The position numbers and the translations under genes are program-made. Below the pieces are notes generated by a model that did no database searches, was not told the DNA's origin, and saw only the letters and a list, made by a program, of their open reading frames with translations. Source: Williamsia limnetica (GTDB lineage: Bacteria; Actinomycetota; Actinomycetes; Mycobacteriales; Mycobacteriaceae). Taken from it: a stretch of 64,000 bases of DNA. Shown in pieces: positions 33,075-41,266 of this stretch (positions are counted from its first letter, which is position 1; every line of letters begins with the position of its first letter). The stretch spans positions 62,001 to 126,000 of the forward strand of contig NZ_QJSP01000008.1 in NCBI RefSeq assembly GCF_003217475.1, given 5' to 3'.

Positions 33075-33702
33075 TCATCCGTAGACAAAACGCGCTGATG
33101 TGCTCGATCTCAGCCTGATTCGGTTCCGTGCGTTGCCACAGGTAGTCGGTCAACTTTCCCAGAATGGCGTGGGCCGCGAGCGATGCGTCGAAATCCGGAT
33201 CCGCACTTCCCAATTCAGCGAATGGTGCCACCAGGAGAGTCGCCATCGGGCCGGTGGCCGAGAGTGAACCACTCGCGGTGTCCTCACCGAGGCTGCCGGC
33301 ATTCCAGGAGACCGCCCGGGTGGTTTCCGCAGTGTCACCGGCCGCCTGAGCCAAGACTCCCTCGACCCACCGTCTGACCTTGCCCTCCGCGGTGGACTCT
33401 TTGCTCATCTGGTGCTCGACATAGGCGCGTAGCCGCGTGGTGCCGTCTTCGATCAACGCCGCGACCAACGCGTCTTTGGACGAGAAATGGCGATAGAACG
33501 CTTCGTTGGACAATCCTGCGGCAGCCACGATGTCGGCGACCCTGGGACGGGACGTGGTACCCCGGGTCCGGATCACCTCCAGCGCGGCATCGAGTAGCCG
33601 CCGAACCTCGGTGGCGTAATTGGCCCCGCGTTTGGCGAGTGACCGTTGCGCTATCCGGCTCGCCAGATCATCGGCAGCCTCGTCCGTCTTCCGCTCGTCC
33701 AC
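33016..33702 (-). CDS. TetR-family regulator, candidate master regulator of the GAGAAT sites
   Basis: A 228-residue TetR protein starting at GTG 33702. The DNA-binding domain shows RPRVADIVAAAGLSNEAFYR and HFSSKDALVAAL, and the C-terminal ligand domain is normal in length. It is the third gene of the minus unit VOC protein, SDR, TetR, whose promoter region (34977-35083) carries three GAGAAT-type sites. It is the only TetR gene of the window linked to that motif, hence the proposal that it binds it. The other three TetR genes have distinct palindromes. Its 3' end overlaps the neighbouring TetR gene by 59 bp. The motif-regulator link is inferred. Confidence 0.9.
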   Translation of the reverse strand: MDERKTDEAADDLASRIAQRSLAKRGANYATEVRRLLDAALEVIRTRGTTSRPRVADIVAAAGLSNEAFYRHFSSKDALVAALIEDGTTRLRAYVEHQMSKESTAEGKVRRWVEGVLAQAAGDTAETTRAVSWNAGSLGEDTASGSLSATGPMATLLVAPFAELGSADPDFDASLAAHAILGKLTDYLWQRTEPNQAEIEHISAFCLRMITPPDEVAGSAGRAAPRRR

Positions 33703-33711
33703 AACGAAAGG

Positions 33712-34533
33712 TTAATGCCCGAGCACGGCGGCGCAGACGCCGCCGTCGACAAGTAGGTCCACACCGTTGAGGAAGCTCGCTTCATCCGACAGCGCAAAGG
33801 TCGCCACGGCAGCCACCTCGTCCGCACGACCGAGGCGACCGACCGGGGTCTGCTCCACCCACGCGCCCATACGAGGGTTGCCGGCAGCCTCCTGGCGACC
33901 TTGTGGAGTATCGATGAGGCCTGGTGACACCGAACAGATTCGGCCGCCCAGTGGTCCGAGGCGGACGGCTTCGCGCTGTACGAACTGCTTGACCCCGAGT
34001 TTTGCGATGGCATACGCGGCACCGGGGTGTTCGATTCGCGGCCCGACACTCTGATGGATGCGCTCGAAAAAGTGCTCGCTCAAAGGGTCGTCGAGAACGG
34101 CTGCTGTCGCGGCATCGATCTGGACGCCACCGATCACCGGGGCCATTGACGCGAAAGCCACCCAGGCCGTGCCCCGCACCGTGAGCGGTCGCAATGCGGC
34201 GGCCAGTCGTGCGGTACCGATCAGGTCGACGGTGAAGATCTTTTTCCAGTCGGCCATCGTCGGAGAGATACCCGCGACGTGGGCCACCGCCCGTAAGGAG
34301 CCCGATTCTCCGACCCGGGTGGCCAAACGGTCGAGACCGTCCACATCGGTGATGTCGAGGACAAACGGTCGTACTTCAGCCTCGCCGCGCGCCGACAACT
34401 CCGCCGCCGCGGTGGTCGCTGTCGTCTCGTCGCGGTCGACGAGGAGCAGGGTGTCCACCATGGATGTGATCCGGCGGGCACATTCGAGGCCCATGCCACG
34501 GCCCGCGCCGGTGACGACGCCGACGGTGCTCAC
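33712..34533 (-). CDS. SDR family oxidoreductase (3-alpha-HSD-like insertion)
   Basis: A 273-residue SDR. GTG 34533 shares GTGA with the VOC stop codon, so the genes are coupled. The cofactor motif is VTGAGRGMG, with the catalytic Ser in AFASMAPV and Tyr-x3-Lys in YAIAK. About 50 residues separate Ser from Tyr instead of the usual 13, an insertion like that of 3-alpha-hydroxysteroid/cis-diol-type SDRs. It stands between a VOC protein and a TetR regulator. Probably an alcohol dehydrogenase of the regulon. Confidence 0.88.
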   Translation of the reverse strand: MSTVGVVTGAGRGMGLECARRITSMVDTLLLVDRDETTATTAAAELSARGEAEVRPFVLDITDVDGLDRLATRVGESGSLRAVAHVAGISPTMADWKKIFTVDLIGTARLAAALRPLTVRGTAWVAFASMAPVIGGVQIDAATAAVLDDPLSEHFFERIHQSVGPRIEHPGAAYAIAKLGVKQFVQREAVRLGPLGGRICSVSPGLIDTPQGRQEAAGNPRMGAWVEQTPVGRLGRADEVAAVATFALSDEASFLNGVDLLVDGGVCAAVLGH

Positions 34534-34976
34534 GACTGCGCCGCCCAACACGGTTGCATCATCGGTTCGGCCGCCCGGGTGACCAGTTCCATCCGAATAC
34601 CGTTGTCACCGCGCAAAAATGCGAAGAACGGCAAGCCGCCCGCACTTCTGGTCGCCTCGACGACGTAGCCGCCGCGCACCAGTTCCGCGGTGTCTGCGCC
34701 GATGTCATCAGACCAGTAGCCGAGATGGTGGATGCCCGATCCGGCAACCGGTTCCCAGAGCGTGCCCGGGATCGCTGCGACGACTTCCAGACGGGGCACA
34801 CTGACCGAGTAGGAACACCCGAACTCCAGGGTCACCTCTCCCGACGGCAGAGTCACCGCCGTCGGGCCACCGATCGCCGGTCCCCACTCGTACCCCAACA
34901 ACGCCGTGAGTTGCTCGCGTGTCGCGCTCGGATCGTCCGACACGATCCCCATATGGAAGAGGTCTTCTGCTTTCAC
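34530..34976 (-). CDS. VOC (glyoxalase/dioxygenase-like) superfamily protein
   Basis: A protein of about 148 residues with two beta-alpha-beta3 modules. LFHMGIVSDD near the N-terminus and SGIHHLGYW in the second half supply the usual His positions, and RMELVT supplies a metal-ligand-like Glu. Such small proteins include methylmalonyl-CoA epimerase, glyoxalase and extradiol-dioxygenase relatives. GTG 34976 gives the family-like start KAEDLFHMG; an alternative GTG at 35003 is in frame. It is divergent from an acyl-CoA dehydrogenase across the triple operator. The reaction is not determinable. Confidence 0.85.
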   Translation of the reverse strand: MKAEDLFHMGIVSDDPSATREQLTALLGYEWGPAIGGPTAVTLPSGEVTLEFGCSYSVSVPRLEVVAAIPGTLWEPVAGSGIHHLGYWSDDIGADTAELVRGGYVVEATRSAGGLPFFAFLRGDNGIRMELVTRAAEPMMQPCWAAQS

Positions 34977-35007
34977 CGTGGTCCGCCACTTTCGTCTGGT
35001 CACCTTT

Positions 35008-35022
35008 GAGAATCGCCCTCAG
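35008..35022. promoter_or_regulatory. Operator-like repeat, degenerate copy (GAGAAT-cgc-CCTCAG)
   Basis: The left half-site is perfect and the right half poor. It is included because its centre (35015) is exactly 21 bp from that of the next copy (35036), extending the phased array of the 35.0-kb divergent promoter to three. Confidence 0.35.
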
Positions 35023-35028
35023 ACTATC

Positions 35029-35043
35029 CAGAACTGTATTCTT
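35029..35043. promoter_or_regulatory. Operator-like inverted repeat, copy 9 (CAGAAC-tgt-ATTCTT)
   Basis: Middle member of the phased array between the VOC and acyl-CoA dehydrogenase genes. The core AGAA/TTCT is conserved. Its centre is 21 bp from both neighbours. Confidence 0.55.
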
Positions 35044-35049
35044 ACGCAG

Positions 35050-35064
35050 CAGAATGCTATTCTG
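35050..35064. promoter_or_regulatory. Operator-like inverted repeat, copy 10 (CAGAAT-gct-ATTCTG)
   Basis: Both 6-bp arms are perfectly complementary. It ends 19 bp before the acyl-CoA dehydrogenase ATG, just ahead of the AAGGAGG ribosome site, and so overlaps the presumed transcription start. Strongest member of the 35.0-kb array. Confidence 0.7.
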
Positions 35065-35083
35065 GGGGCAACAAGGAGGCGTT

Positions 35084-36388
35084 ATGGCATGGGATTTCGA
35101 GACCGACCCGGAGTATCAGGCGAAACTGGACTGGGCTGATGCGTTCGTCCGAGAGGAGGTCGAGCCGCTCGACCACGCGTGGCCACACCTGCAGTTCGTC
35201 CCGCTCGACGGAGGTCGTCGCAAGGCGATCGATCCGCTCAAACAGCGAGTCCGTGAACAGGGACTGTGGGCTACACACCTCGGTCCCGATCTCGGTGGTC
35301 AGGGATACGGCCAGCTTCAGTTGGCCCTGCTCAACGAGATACTCGGGCGGTCATCCTGGGCGCCGATCGTGTTCGGCTGCCAGGCACCCGACACCGGGAA
35401 TGCCGAGATCATCGCTCATTACGGCACTCCGGACCAGAAGAAGCAGTATCTCCAGCCGCTGCTCGACGGCGAGTGCTTCTCGAGTTATTCGATGACGGAA
35501 CCCCAGGCCGGGGCCGACCCGACACAGTTCACGACCAGCGCCGTTCGCGACGGCGATCACTGGATCATCAACGGCTACAAATACTTCTCTTCCAACGCGA
35601 AGACCGCGTCGTTCCTGATCGTCATGGTGGTGACCAATCCCGACGTGAGCGCCTACAAGGGCATGTCGATGTTCCTGGTCCCGACGGACACCCCCGGCGT
35701 GATCATCGAACGAAACGTCGGGCTCTTCGGGGAGCCGATGGATGAGGGCACGCACGCCCTCATCCACTACGACAATGTCCGGGTGCCCGACAGCGCCCTG
35801 CTCGGTGGTGGTGAGGGCCAGGCCTTCGCGGTCGCCCAAACCCGACTCGGTGGAGGACGGATCCATCACGCCATGCGGACGATCGGCTTGGCGCAGCGGG
35901 CGATCGACATGATGTGCGAGCGCGTGCTGAGCCGCGAGACCGCGGGCAGCCGGCTGGCCGACAAACAGTTCATCCAGGGCTACATCGCCGACTCGTACGC
36001 TCAATTGACCCAGTTCCGGCTGTTCGTGCTCAATACCGCCTGGAAGATCGACAAGTACAACGACTACAAGAAGGTTCGCAAGGACATCGCCACAGCGAAG
36101 GTCATCATGCCGACCGTTCTGCACGACATCGCCTGGCGCGCAATGCAAGTACACGGCGCCCTGGGTGTCACAAACGAGATGCCGTTCCTGACGATGGTGC
36201 ACGGCGCCGCCGTGATGGGGCTCGCAGACGGTCCCACCGAGGTCCACAAGGTCACCGTGGCCAAGCAGGTCTTGCGTGACCACAGAGCCACCGATGACCT
36301 GTGGCCCACCGAATGGATTCCCAGGAAAGAAGCGGCCGCAAAGGCCAAGTACGCCGAATACCTCGAACTGGAAGTTGGAAACCTGTGA
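35084..36388 (+). CDS. Acyl-CoA dehydrogenase, ACAD10/ACAD11-like
   Basis: A 434-residue flavoprotein starting at ATG 35084 behind AAGGAGG. FAD/substrate motifs include SYSMTEPQAGADPTQF and YKYFSSNAKTASF. The region GGGRIHHAMRTIGLAQRAI and the LADGPTEVHK end are hallmarks of the ACAD10/11 branch, whose animal members are fused to a kinase domain. In that branch a phosphorylated 4-hydroxyacyl-CoA loses phosphate on the flavin to give an enoyl-CoA. The aminoglycoside-phosphotransferase-like kinase here is the next gene, overlapping by GTGA, so the pair looks like a split ACAD11 or the bacterial LvaA/LvaC levulinate enzymes. Role inferred from family and neighbour. Confidence 0.88.
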   Translation: MAWDFETDPEYQAKLDWADAFVREEVEPLDHAWPHLQFVPLDGGRRKAIDPLKQRVREQGLWATHLGPDLGGQGYGQLQLALLNEILGRSSWAPIVFGCQAPDTGNAEIIAHYGTPDQKKQYLQPLLDGECFSSYSMTEPQAGADPTQFTTSAVRDGDHWIINGYKYFSSNAKTASFLIVMVVTNPDVSAYKGMSMFLVPTDTPGVIIERNVGLFGEPMDEGTHALIHYDNVRVPDSALLGGGEGQAFAVAQTRLGGGRIHHAMRTIGLAQRAIDMMCERVLSRETAGSRLADKQFIQGYIADSYAQLTQFRLFVLNTAWKIDKYNDYKKVRKDIATAKVIMPTVLHDIAWRAMQVHGALGVTNEMPFLTMVHGAAVMGLADGPTEVHKVTVAKQVLRDHRATDDLWPTEWIPRKEAAAKAKYAEYLELEVGNL

Positions 36389-37404
36389 TCGACACCGCAA
36401 AACTCGCCGCATGGATGGACGAAGCCGACCTTCCAGGAAAGGGCGCGCCGCTCGAAGCGCGCTTTCTCTCCGGCGGAACACAGAACGAGATCTACGAGAT
36501 CGTCCGTGGGGACAGCAGTTGCGTGATTCGGCTCCCACCGGCTGCGGCACCAGCAAGCCGCGACGAGGGAATCATGCGCGAATGGCGAATCATCGAGGCT
36601 CTAGACGGTACGGACGTGCCGCATACCAAGGCAATCGCCTCCTGCTCCGACACCTCGGTGCTGGGACGGTCGTTCTATCTCATGGGATTCGTCGACGGCT
36701 GGTCGCCGATGAACAACAAGCAGTGGCGCGAACCGTTCACGAGCGATCCGGAATTGCGAAAGGGGTTGGCCTATCAGCTCGCCGAAGGAATCGCGCTGCT
36801 CTCCAAAGTCGACTGGCAGGCGAAGGGTCTGCAGGATCTCGGTCGCCCGGACGGTTTCCACGAGCGTCAGGTGAGCCGGTGGACCCGATTCTTCGATCGG
36901 GTGAAGGGCCGGGAACTCGAGGGAATGGACGAGGCCACCGCATGGCTCAATGCGCACAAGCCACTCGACTTCGTCCCCGGTCTCATGCACGGCGACTATC
37001 AGTTCGCGAACGTCATGTTCAAGGACGGCGCACCGGCGCGACTCGATGCGATCGTCGACTGGGAGATGGGTACCGTCGGTGACCCGAAACTGGATCTGGC
37101 CTGGATGGTGCAGGGTTGGCCCGAGGACACGAACGCGCCGGAGGCCGCCACCTCGAGCTACGTGGACCTGCGCGGGATGCCGTCGAGAGAACAGATGATC
37201 AACCACTACTCCAAGGTCTCGGGCCGTCAGGTCGACGACCTCGACTACTATCTCGTGCTCGCCAAATGGAAGCTCGCCATCGTTCTCGAACAGGGCTTTC
37301 AACGTGCCGGTGACAATCATCAACTGCAGTCGTACGGCCCCCTCGTGCCACGATTGATGAAAGAAGCCGCCGACTTCGCAGAATCGAGTGACTACCGATC
37401 ATGA
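36385..37404 (+). CDS. APH-family phosphotransferase (acyl-CoA kinase candidate)
   Basis: A 339-residue kinase-fold protein. GTG 36385 shares GTGA with the dehydrogenase stop. ATP-grasp region SGGTQNEIYEI near residue 29, catalytic loop GLMHGDYQFANVMF near residue 195 and metal-binding VDWEMGTVGDPKLDLAW near residue 219 are all intact. In ACAD10/11 and in LvaA this fold phosphorylates the hydroxyl of 4-hydroxyacyl-CoA, not an antibiotic. Tight coupling to the ACAD11-like gene makes that role likely. The hydratase start overlaps its stop by ATGA. Confidence 0.88.
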   Translation: MIDTAKLAAWMDEADLPGKGAPLEARFLSGGTQNEIYEIVRGDSSCVIRLPPAAAPASRDEGIMREWRIIEALDGTDVPHTKAIASCSDTSVLGRSFYLMGFVDGWSPMNNKQWREPFTSDPELRKGLAYQLAEGIALLSKVDWQAKGLQDLGRPDGFHERQVSRWTRFFDRVKGRELEGMDEATAWLNAHKPLDFVPGLMHGDYQFANVMFKDGAPARLDAIVDWEMGTVGDPKLDLAWMVQGWPEDTNAPEAATSSYVDLRGMPSREQMINHYSKVSGRQVDDLDYYLVLAKWKLAIVLEQGFQRAGDNHQLQSYGPLVPRLMKEAADFAESSDYRS

Positions 37405-38171
37405 CCACCGGAACCGAACAACTCGAACTGGTCCAGGAACGACGAGGACCGATTCTGATCCTGCGTTTGAATCGTCCGGACGCCCGAAATGCACTGAACG
37501 GCAGCCTAATCCAAGGCATCGGAACGGCAGCACTAGACGCCGAGGCGGACCCCGAGATCCGGGCACTCGTGCTCACCGGTACCGGCGATCGCGCATTCTG
37601 CGCCGGGATGGACCTGCGTGCGTTTGCCGACGGTGGCAATTTCTACTCCGAAGGGTTCGAACGGCTCGCGGAAGGACACCTGTCCATCCCGGTCATCGGC
37701 GCGGCTAACGGCACGGCGATCGGCGGCGGCCTCGAACTGCTCCTCGGTTGCGACGTGATCGTGTCCTCGTCGCAGGCGAAGTTCGGTCTGCCTGAGGTCA
37801 AACGGGGCATGTTCCCAGGCGGCGGTGGTACGAACATCGGAACTCGCATCCCGCTGGGCATCGCCCTGGAGATGACCCTCACCGGCGACTTCATCACCGC
37901 GGAGCGGGCCTACGAGATCGGTTTGGTGAACGCCCTGGCCGCGCCGGATGCCGTCCTCGAGGCCGCGATCGGCTACGCCGAGCGGATCGCCGCAAACGCG
38001 CCGTTGAGCCTCGCCGCATGCAAGGAGCTGGTTCGACTCGCGGTGACGGACAGCGAGCGCGTTCCGGAACGTCTCGGGCAGTGGCAGAAAACCGTCTTCT
38101 CCAGCAGTGACGCAAAGGAGGGCGCCACGGCGTTCATCGAGAAGCGAAGCCCGAACTGGCAGGGGCGGTAA
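37401..38171 (+). CDS. Enoyl-CoA hydratase/isomerase family protein
   Basis: A 256-residue crotonase. ATG 37401 shares ATGA with the kinase stop. Oxyanion-hole segments RAFCAGMDLRAF near residue 65 and AANGTAIGGGLELLL near residue 101 are present, and PEVKRGMFPGGGGT supplies one of the usual Glu positions. It would hydrate the enoyl-CoA made by the ACAD11-like enzyme, continuing 4-hydroxyacid breakdown into ordinary beta-oxidation. Isomerase or hydrolase activity cannot be excluded. Confidence 0.92.
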   Translation: MTTGTEQLELVQERRGPILILRLNRPDARNALNGSLIQGIGTAALDAEADPEIRALVLTGTGDRAFCAGMDLRAFADGGNFYSEGFERLAEGHLSIPVIGAANGTAIGGGLELLLGCDVIVSSSQAKFGLPEVKRGMFPGGGGTNIGTRIPLGIALEMTLTGDFITAERAYEIGLVNALAAPDAVLEAAIGYAERIAANAPLSLAACKELVRLAVTDSERVPERLGQWQKTVFSSSDAKEGATAFIEKRSPNWQGR

Positions 38172-38178
38172 TCTCGTC

Positions 38179-39159
38179 GTGCGCGCAATCGTGTGCTCGA
38201 GCTACGGTGCACCAGAGGCTCTCCGGGTGGAAGATCTACCGTCACCTCCGTTGAAGACGGGGGAGGTACGGGTTGCCGTGGTCGCAGCCGCAGCCAACTT
38301 CCCCGACGTACTGGTGATCGCAGGTGAGTACCAGATCAAGGTGCCTCCACCATTCGTACCGGGCAGTGAGTTCGCCGGCGTGATCACCGAGGTCTCACCG
38401 GAGGTGGCCGGTCGCTCGATCGGCGATCGGGTCACCGGAACCGGCCTCGTCGGAGCTTTCGCGGAGGAGATCGTGGCCCGCGCCGACAAAGTGAGTCCGA
38501 TCGCGGACGGCGTCGATGAACGCGTCGCCGCCGCGTTCGGGGTGGCGTATCGCACGGCGTTCCACACGCTGCGATCCGTCGCCCGCGTCGGATCTGGCGA
38601 TCGGGTGATCGTCCTCGGCGCCGGCGGTGGTGTGGGGCTGGCCGCGGTCCAACTAGGGGTCCTGCTCGGGGCCGAGGTCACCGCGGTGGCATCGTCGTCG
38701 GAAAAGCTGGCGGTCGCAGAAAGTTACGGCGCGACCCACCTCATCAATCATCGCGAGGGCGACGTGAGGACAGCACTCCGCGCAGCGGTGCCGGGCGGCG
38801 CCGATGCGGTGATCGACCCGGTCGGCGGCGCGCTCTCGGAGCCGGCCCTGCGGGCACTGGGCCGAGGCGGTCGATTCGTCACCGTCGGATACGCGTCCGG
38901 AGAAATTCCTGCCATTCCGCTGAACCTGGTTCTGGTCAAGGGCATTCACATCGTCGGTTTCCAGTTTCAAGACATCCCGGCAGATGAGTTCGCCCGCAAC
39001 GAGTCCGAACTGAACGAGCTGCTCGTCAACCGCCGAGTTGTCCCGCATGTCGGAGCAACATTCGCACTGGAGGACACCGGCAAGGCCCTTCGGCTCGTCG
39101 CCGACGGGCGCGCGGTCGGCAAGGTCCTGATAGAGATCAACCGAGGAGAACTGGCATGA
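38179..39159 (+). CDS. Zinc-independent quinone oxidoreductase/enoyl reductase (MDR family)
   Basis: A 326-residue NADPH-dependent medium-chain reductase, starting at GTG 38179. The N-terminal catalytic domain has VPGSEFAGVI and lacks the zinc-site cysteines, and the Rossmann domain has VLGAGGGVGLAAVQLG near residue 157. These proteins reduce quinones or enoyl/alkenal double bonds. It is the fourth gene of the ACAD11-like operon and overlaps the following SDR by ATGA. A role in reducing an unsaturated intermediate is likely but not proved. Confidence 0.9.
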   Translation: MRAIVCSSYGAPEALRVEDLPSPPLKTGEVRVAVVAAAANFPDVLVIAGEYQIKVPPPFVPGSEFAGVITEVSPEVAGRSIGDRVTGTGLVGAFAEEIVARADKVSPIADGVDERVAAAFGVAYRTAFHTLRSVARVGSGDRVIVLGAGGGVGLAAVQLGVLLGAEVTAVASSSEKLAVAESYGATHLINHREGDVRTALRAAVPGGADAVIDPVGGALSEPALRALGRGGRFVTVGYASGEIPAIPLNLVLVKGIHIVGFQFQDIPADEFARNESELNELLVNRRVVPHVGATFALEDTGKALRLVADGRAVGKVLIEINRGELA

Positions 39160-39905
39160 CAACACTCGACGGCAAGGTCGCCTTCGTCGCCGGTGCAAGC
39201 CGTGGCATCGGCGCGGCGATCGCAATGGCACTCGCGGAAGCCGGAGCGGCCGTGGCCGTCGCCGCCCGAACGGAACACGAGGGCAGGGTGCCCGGGACGA
39301 TCGGGGCCGTGGCCGACCGGATCGTCGAGGCCGGTGGACGTGCCGTCGCGGTCCCGTGCGATGTGACCAGCGAAGAATCTGTCGAAGCGGCTATCGCGAC
39401 CACCGTGAAAGAGTTCGGCGGCATCGATGTCGTCGTGGCCAATGCCGGAGTGCTCTGGCTCGGACCGATCGACTCAACGCCCCTCAAACGGTGGCAGCTG
39501 TGCCTCGACGTGAACCTGACCGGGGTCTTTCTGGTGACGAAGGCAGCCATCCCCCACCTGCGGGCGCGCGGTGGCGGTTCGCTGATCGCGGTGACCACCA
39601 CCGGCGTCGACATGATCGACCGCGGGTCGAACGCTTATTGGGTGTCGAAGGCCGCGGTCGAACGGCTCTACCTCGGTCTCGCGAGCGACCTGTCGACCGA
39701 CAACATCGCTGTGAACTGCCTCAGCCCTTCAAGGGTTGTGCTCACCGAAGGCTGGGCGGCAGCCGGAGGTGGACAGCGTATCCCGCCTGAGGCGATCGAA
39801 CCGCCCGAGACGATGGGTGCCGCAGCGACGCTGCTGGCACGCCAAGACGCCTCCGGCATCACCGGCACGGTCCAACGATCAGAAACCCTGGTGCCCAGGG
39901 TCTGA
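39156..39905 (+). CDS. SDR family protein with Ser-to-Thr change at the active site
   Basis: A 249-residue SDR starting at ATG 39156. It has GASRGIG, ANAG and Tyr-x3-Lys in YWVSK. The segment that normally holds the catalytic Ser reads LIAVTTTGVD, leaving Thr. The C-terminus ends in SGITGTVQRSETLVPRV, without the usual VDGG. It closes the ACAD11-like operon and is convergent with an NTF2-like gene 12 bp away. It might act as 3-hydroxyacyl-CoA dehydrogenase, but the altered residues lower confidence in activity. Confidence 0.88.
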   Translation: MTTLDGKVAFVAGASRGIGAAIAMALAEAGAAVAVAARTEHEGRVPGTIGAVADRIVEAGGRAVAVPCDVTSEESVEAAIATTVKEFGGIDVVVANAGVLWLGPIDSTPLKRWQLCLDVNLTGVFLVTKAAIPHLRARGGGSLIAVTTTGVDMIDRGSNAYWVSKAAVERLYLGLASDLSTDNIAVNCLSPSRVVLTEGWAAAGGGQRIPPEAIEPPETMGAAATLLARQDASGITGTVQRSETLVPRV

Positions 39906-39917
39906 TTCGACCCCCGC

Positions 39918-40481
39918 TCACCACCGTGCCGGCGCGGGTACTTCCAGGGTGAGCGGCCGCTCGTACGACAGGTCGGTGCGATCGCGGGTACCCACCTGAT
40001 AGCCCTTCTTCGTGAAGAAGGGCGACTTCAGGACGCGGGCATCGCCGACGAACATGGCCTCCACGGTCGAACGTCGAAGTGCAATGCGCCACTGTTCATC
40101 TCGGCGCTCGAGACGGTCCAGGTAGCGACCGCTGATGAATTGCGCGGTGGTACCGTCCATGCCGATCAGAACGACGATGACGTAGCTCTCGGCATGGGCC
40201 GTATCGCCTTCGATGTCACACGAGTGCGTGGTGATGTTGTGGGTGTGGACCACCGATGTCGAGGCGTGGGCCGAGTTCGCCCACTCTCCGTACTCAGGAC
40301 CGATATTGGTGGCGTACCCGTGTTCGTCGATCGCATCCTCGTGATACGCCGCAGTGATGAGATCGATGTCGTGCCGATCGCACCCCCTGGCATGGCGGGC
40401 CACGCAATCGAGGATGGCGACCCGATCCTTGAGGTACCGGACATCCTCGTACATGGTCTGCAACCTGGTCTCTGAATTCAC
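39918..40481 (-). CDS. NTF2/SnoaL-like protein
   Basis: A 187-residue cone-shaped fold protein. GTG 40481 has AAGGAG six bases upstream, which decides the start. Signature: DRVAILDCVARHARGCDRHD near residue 20, followed by YHEDAIDEHG and HNITTHSCDIEGDTAHAESY. Members include small-ring dioxygenase beta subunits, ketosteroid-isomerase-like enzymes and dehydratases. It is divergent from a TetR gene with an ATAC-N4-GTAC operator between them. No catalytic role can be assigned. Confidence 0.85.
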   Translation of the reverse strand: MNSETRLQTMYEDVRYLKDRVAILDCVARHARGCDRHDIDLITAAYHEDAIDEHGYATNIGPEYGEWANSAHASTSVVHTHNITTHSCDIEGDTAHAESYVIVVLIGMDGTTAQFISGRYLDRLERRDEQWRIALRRSTVEAMFVGDARVLKSPFFTKKGYQVGTRDRTDLSYERPLTLEVPAPARW

Positions 40482-40565
40482 TTCGCACTCCTTGCCGCGG
40501 CGCCGAAGACGTCGGCGGATCGAACCGGGAACGGCCGCAGGATGTTCGAGCGACCCATCACCACT

Positions 40566-40577
40566 ATACAGTCGTAC
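40566..40577. promoter_or_regulatory. Second-type operator (ATAC-agtc-GTAC)
   Basis: The reverse complement reads GTACGACTGTAT, nearly identical to two copies at 43396 and 43425. It lies between the divergent NTF2-like gene and the TetR gene at 40630, so this TetR is the likely binder. Confidence 0.55.
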
Positions 40578-40629
40578 AGCATCTCCGGGGTGCGAAAATA
40601 CTTTCAATCGACTGAGCGGGGTATTGGAC

Positions 40630-41262
40630 ATGGCACCATCGACACGGCGCGTGGGAGCGCAGACGTCGAAGACCAGGGACACGATTCTCGACTGCGTGGA
40701 GAAGCTCATGATCAGGGAGGGCTACCCCAGCGTCACCTATCGCGTGCTTGCCGCCGAGGCCGGCGTGACCCCGAGCCTGGTCCAGTACTACTTCCCCACC
40801 CTGGACGCCATCTTCGTCTCGGCGCTGCAACGACGCACCGCCGAGAACGTGCAGCGCCTGCGCGACGCACTCGCGAAACGGCCCGATGAAATCCTGCACG
40901 TGATGTGGGAGTTCAGCCTGAAGGAGGCGACCGGCGCGTTGGTGACAGAGTTCATGGCACTGGGCAATCACCGCAAGACCGTCGGGGTGGAGATCGCTCG
41001 GGTCACCGAAGAGATTCGTCAGGTGCAACTCGAGGCCCTACGTGCGCGCGAGGGTGCGTCGCAGGCGGCGGAGCAGCCCCTCACCGCGGGTGCGCTCGTC
41101 GCATTGATCTCCGGTGTCCCGAAGATGCTCAGCCTGGAGCGAGGGATCGGGATCACCACAGCGCACGACGACGTGGTGAGGGCATTCGAGACGTACATCG
41201 ACTCAGTGGAACCGCGGAGAACTCGCGCACGGCGGAGCCGCAGGCCTCGCGCCGAGAACTGA
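40630..41262 (+). CDS. TetR-family transcriptional regulator
   Basis: A 210-residue TetR protein starting at ATG 40630. Its HTH is seen in VTYRVLAAEAGVTPSLVQYY followed by FPTLDAIFVSAL. The C-terminus is strongly basic (RRTRARRSRRPR), which is unusual. The operator ATAC-N4-GTAY occurs in its own promoter and twice before the LLM/dioxygenase divergent pair at 43.4 kb, so it probably controls the whole 39.9-44.3 kb block. It converges on a thioesterase gene 4 bp away. Confidence 0.9.
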   Translation: MAPSTRRVGAQTSKTRDTILDCVEKLMIREGYPSVTYRVLAAEAGVTPSLVQYYFPTLDAIFVSALQRRTAENVQRLRDALAKRPDEILHVMWEFSLKEATGALVTEFMALGNHRKTVGVEIARVTEEIRQVQLEALRAREGASQAAEQPLTAGALVALISGVPKMLSLERGIGITTAHDDVVRAFETYIDSVEPRRTRARRSRRPRAEN

Positions 41263-41266
41263 CCCC

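Noticed and set aside
36385-37404. An aminoglycoside resistance gene
   Set aside because: The kinase fold is shared, but the GTGA overlap with an ACAD11-like dehydrogenase and the following hydratase indicate acyl-CoA metabolism.
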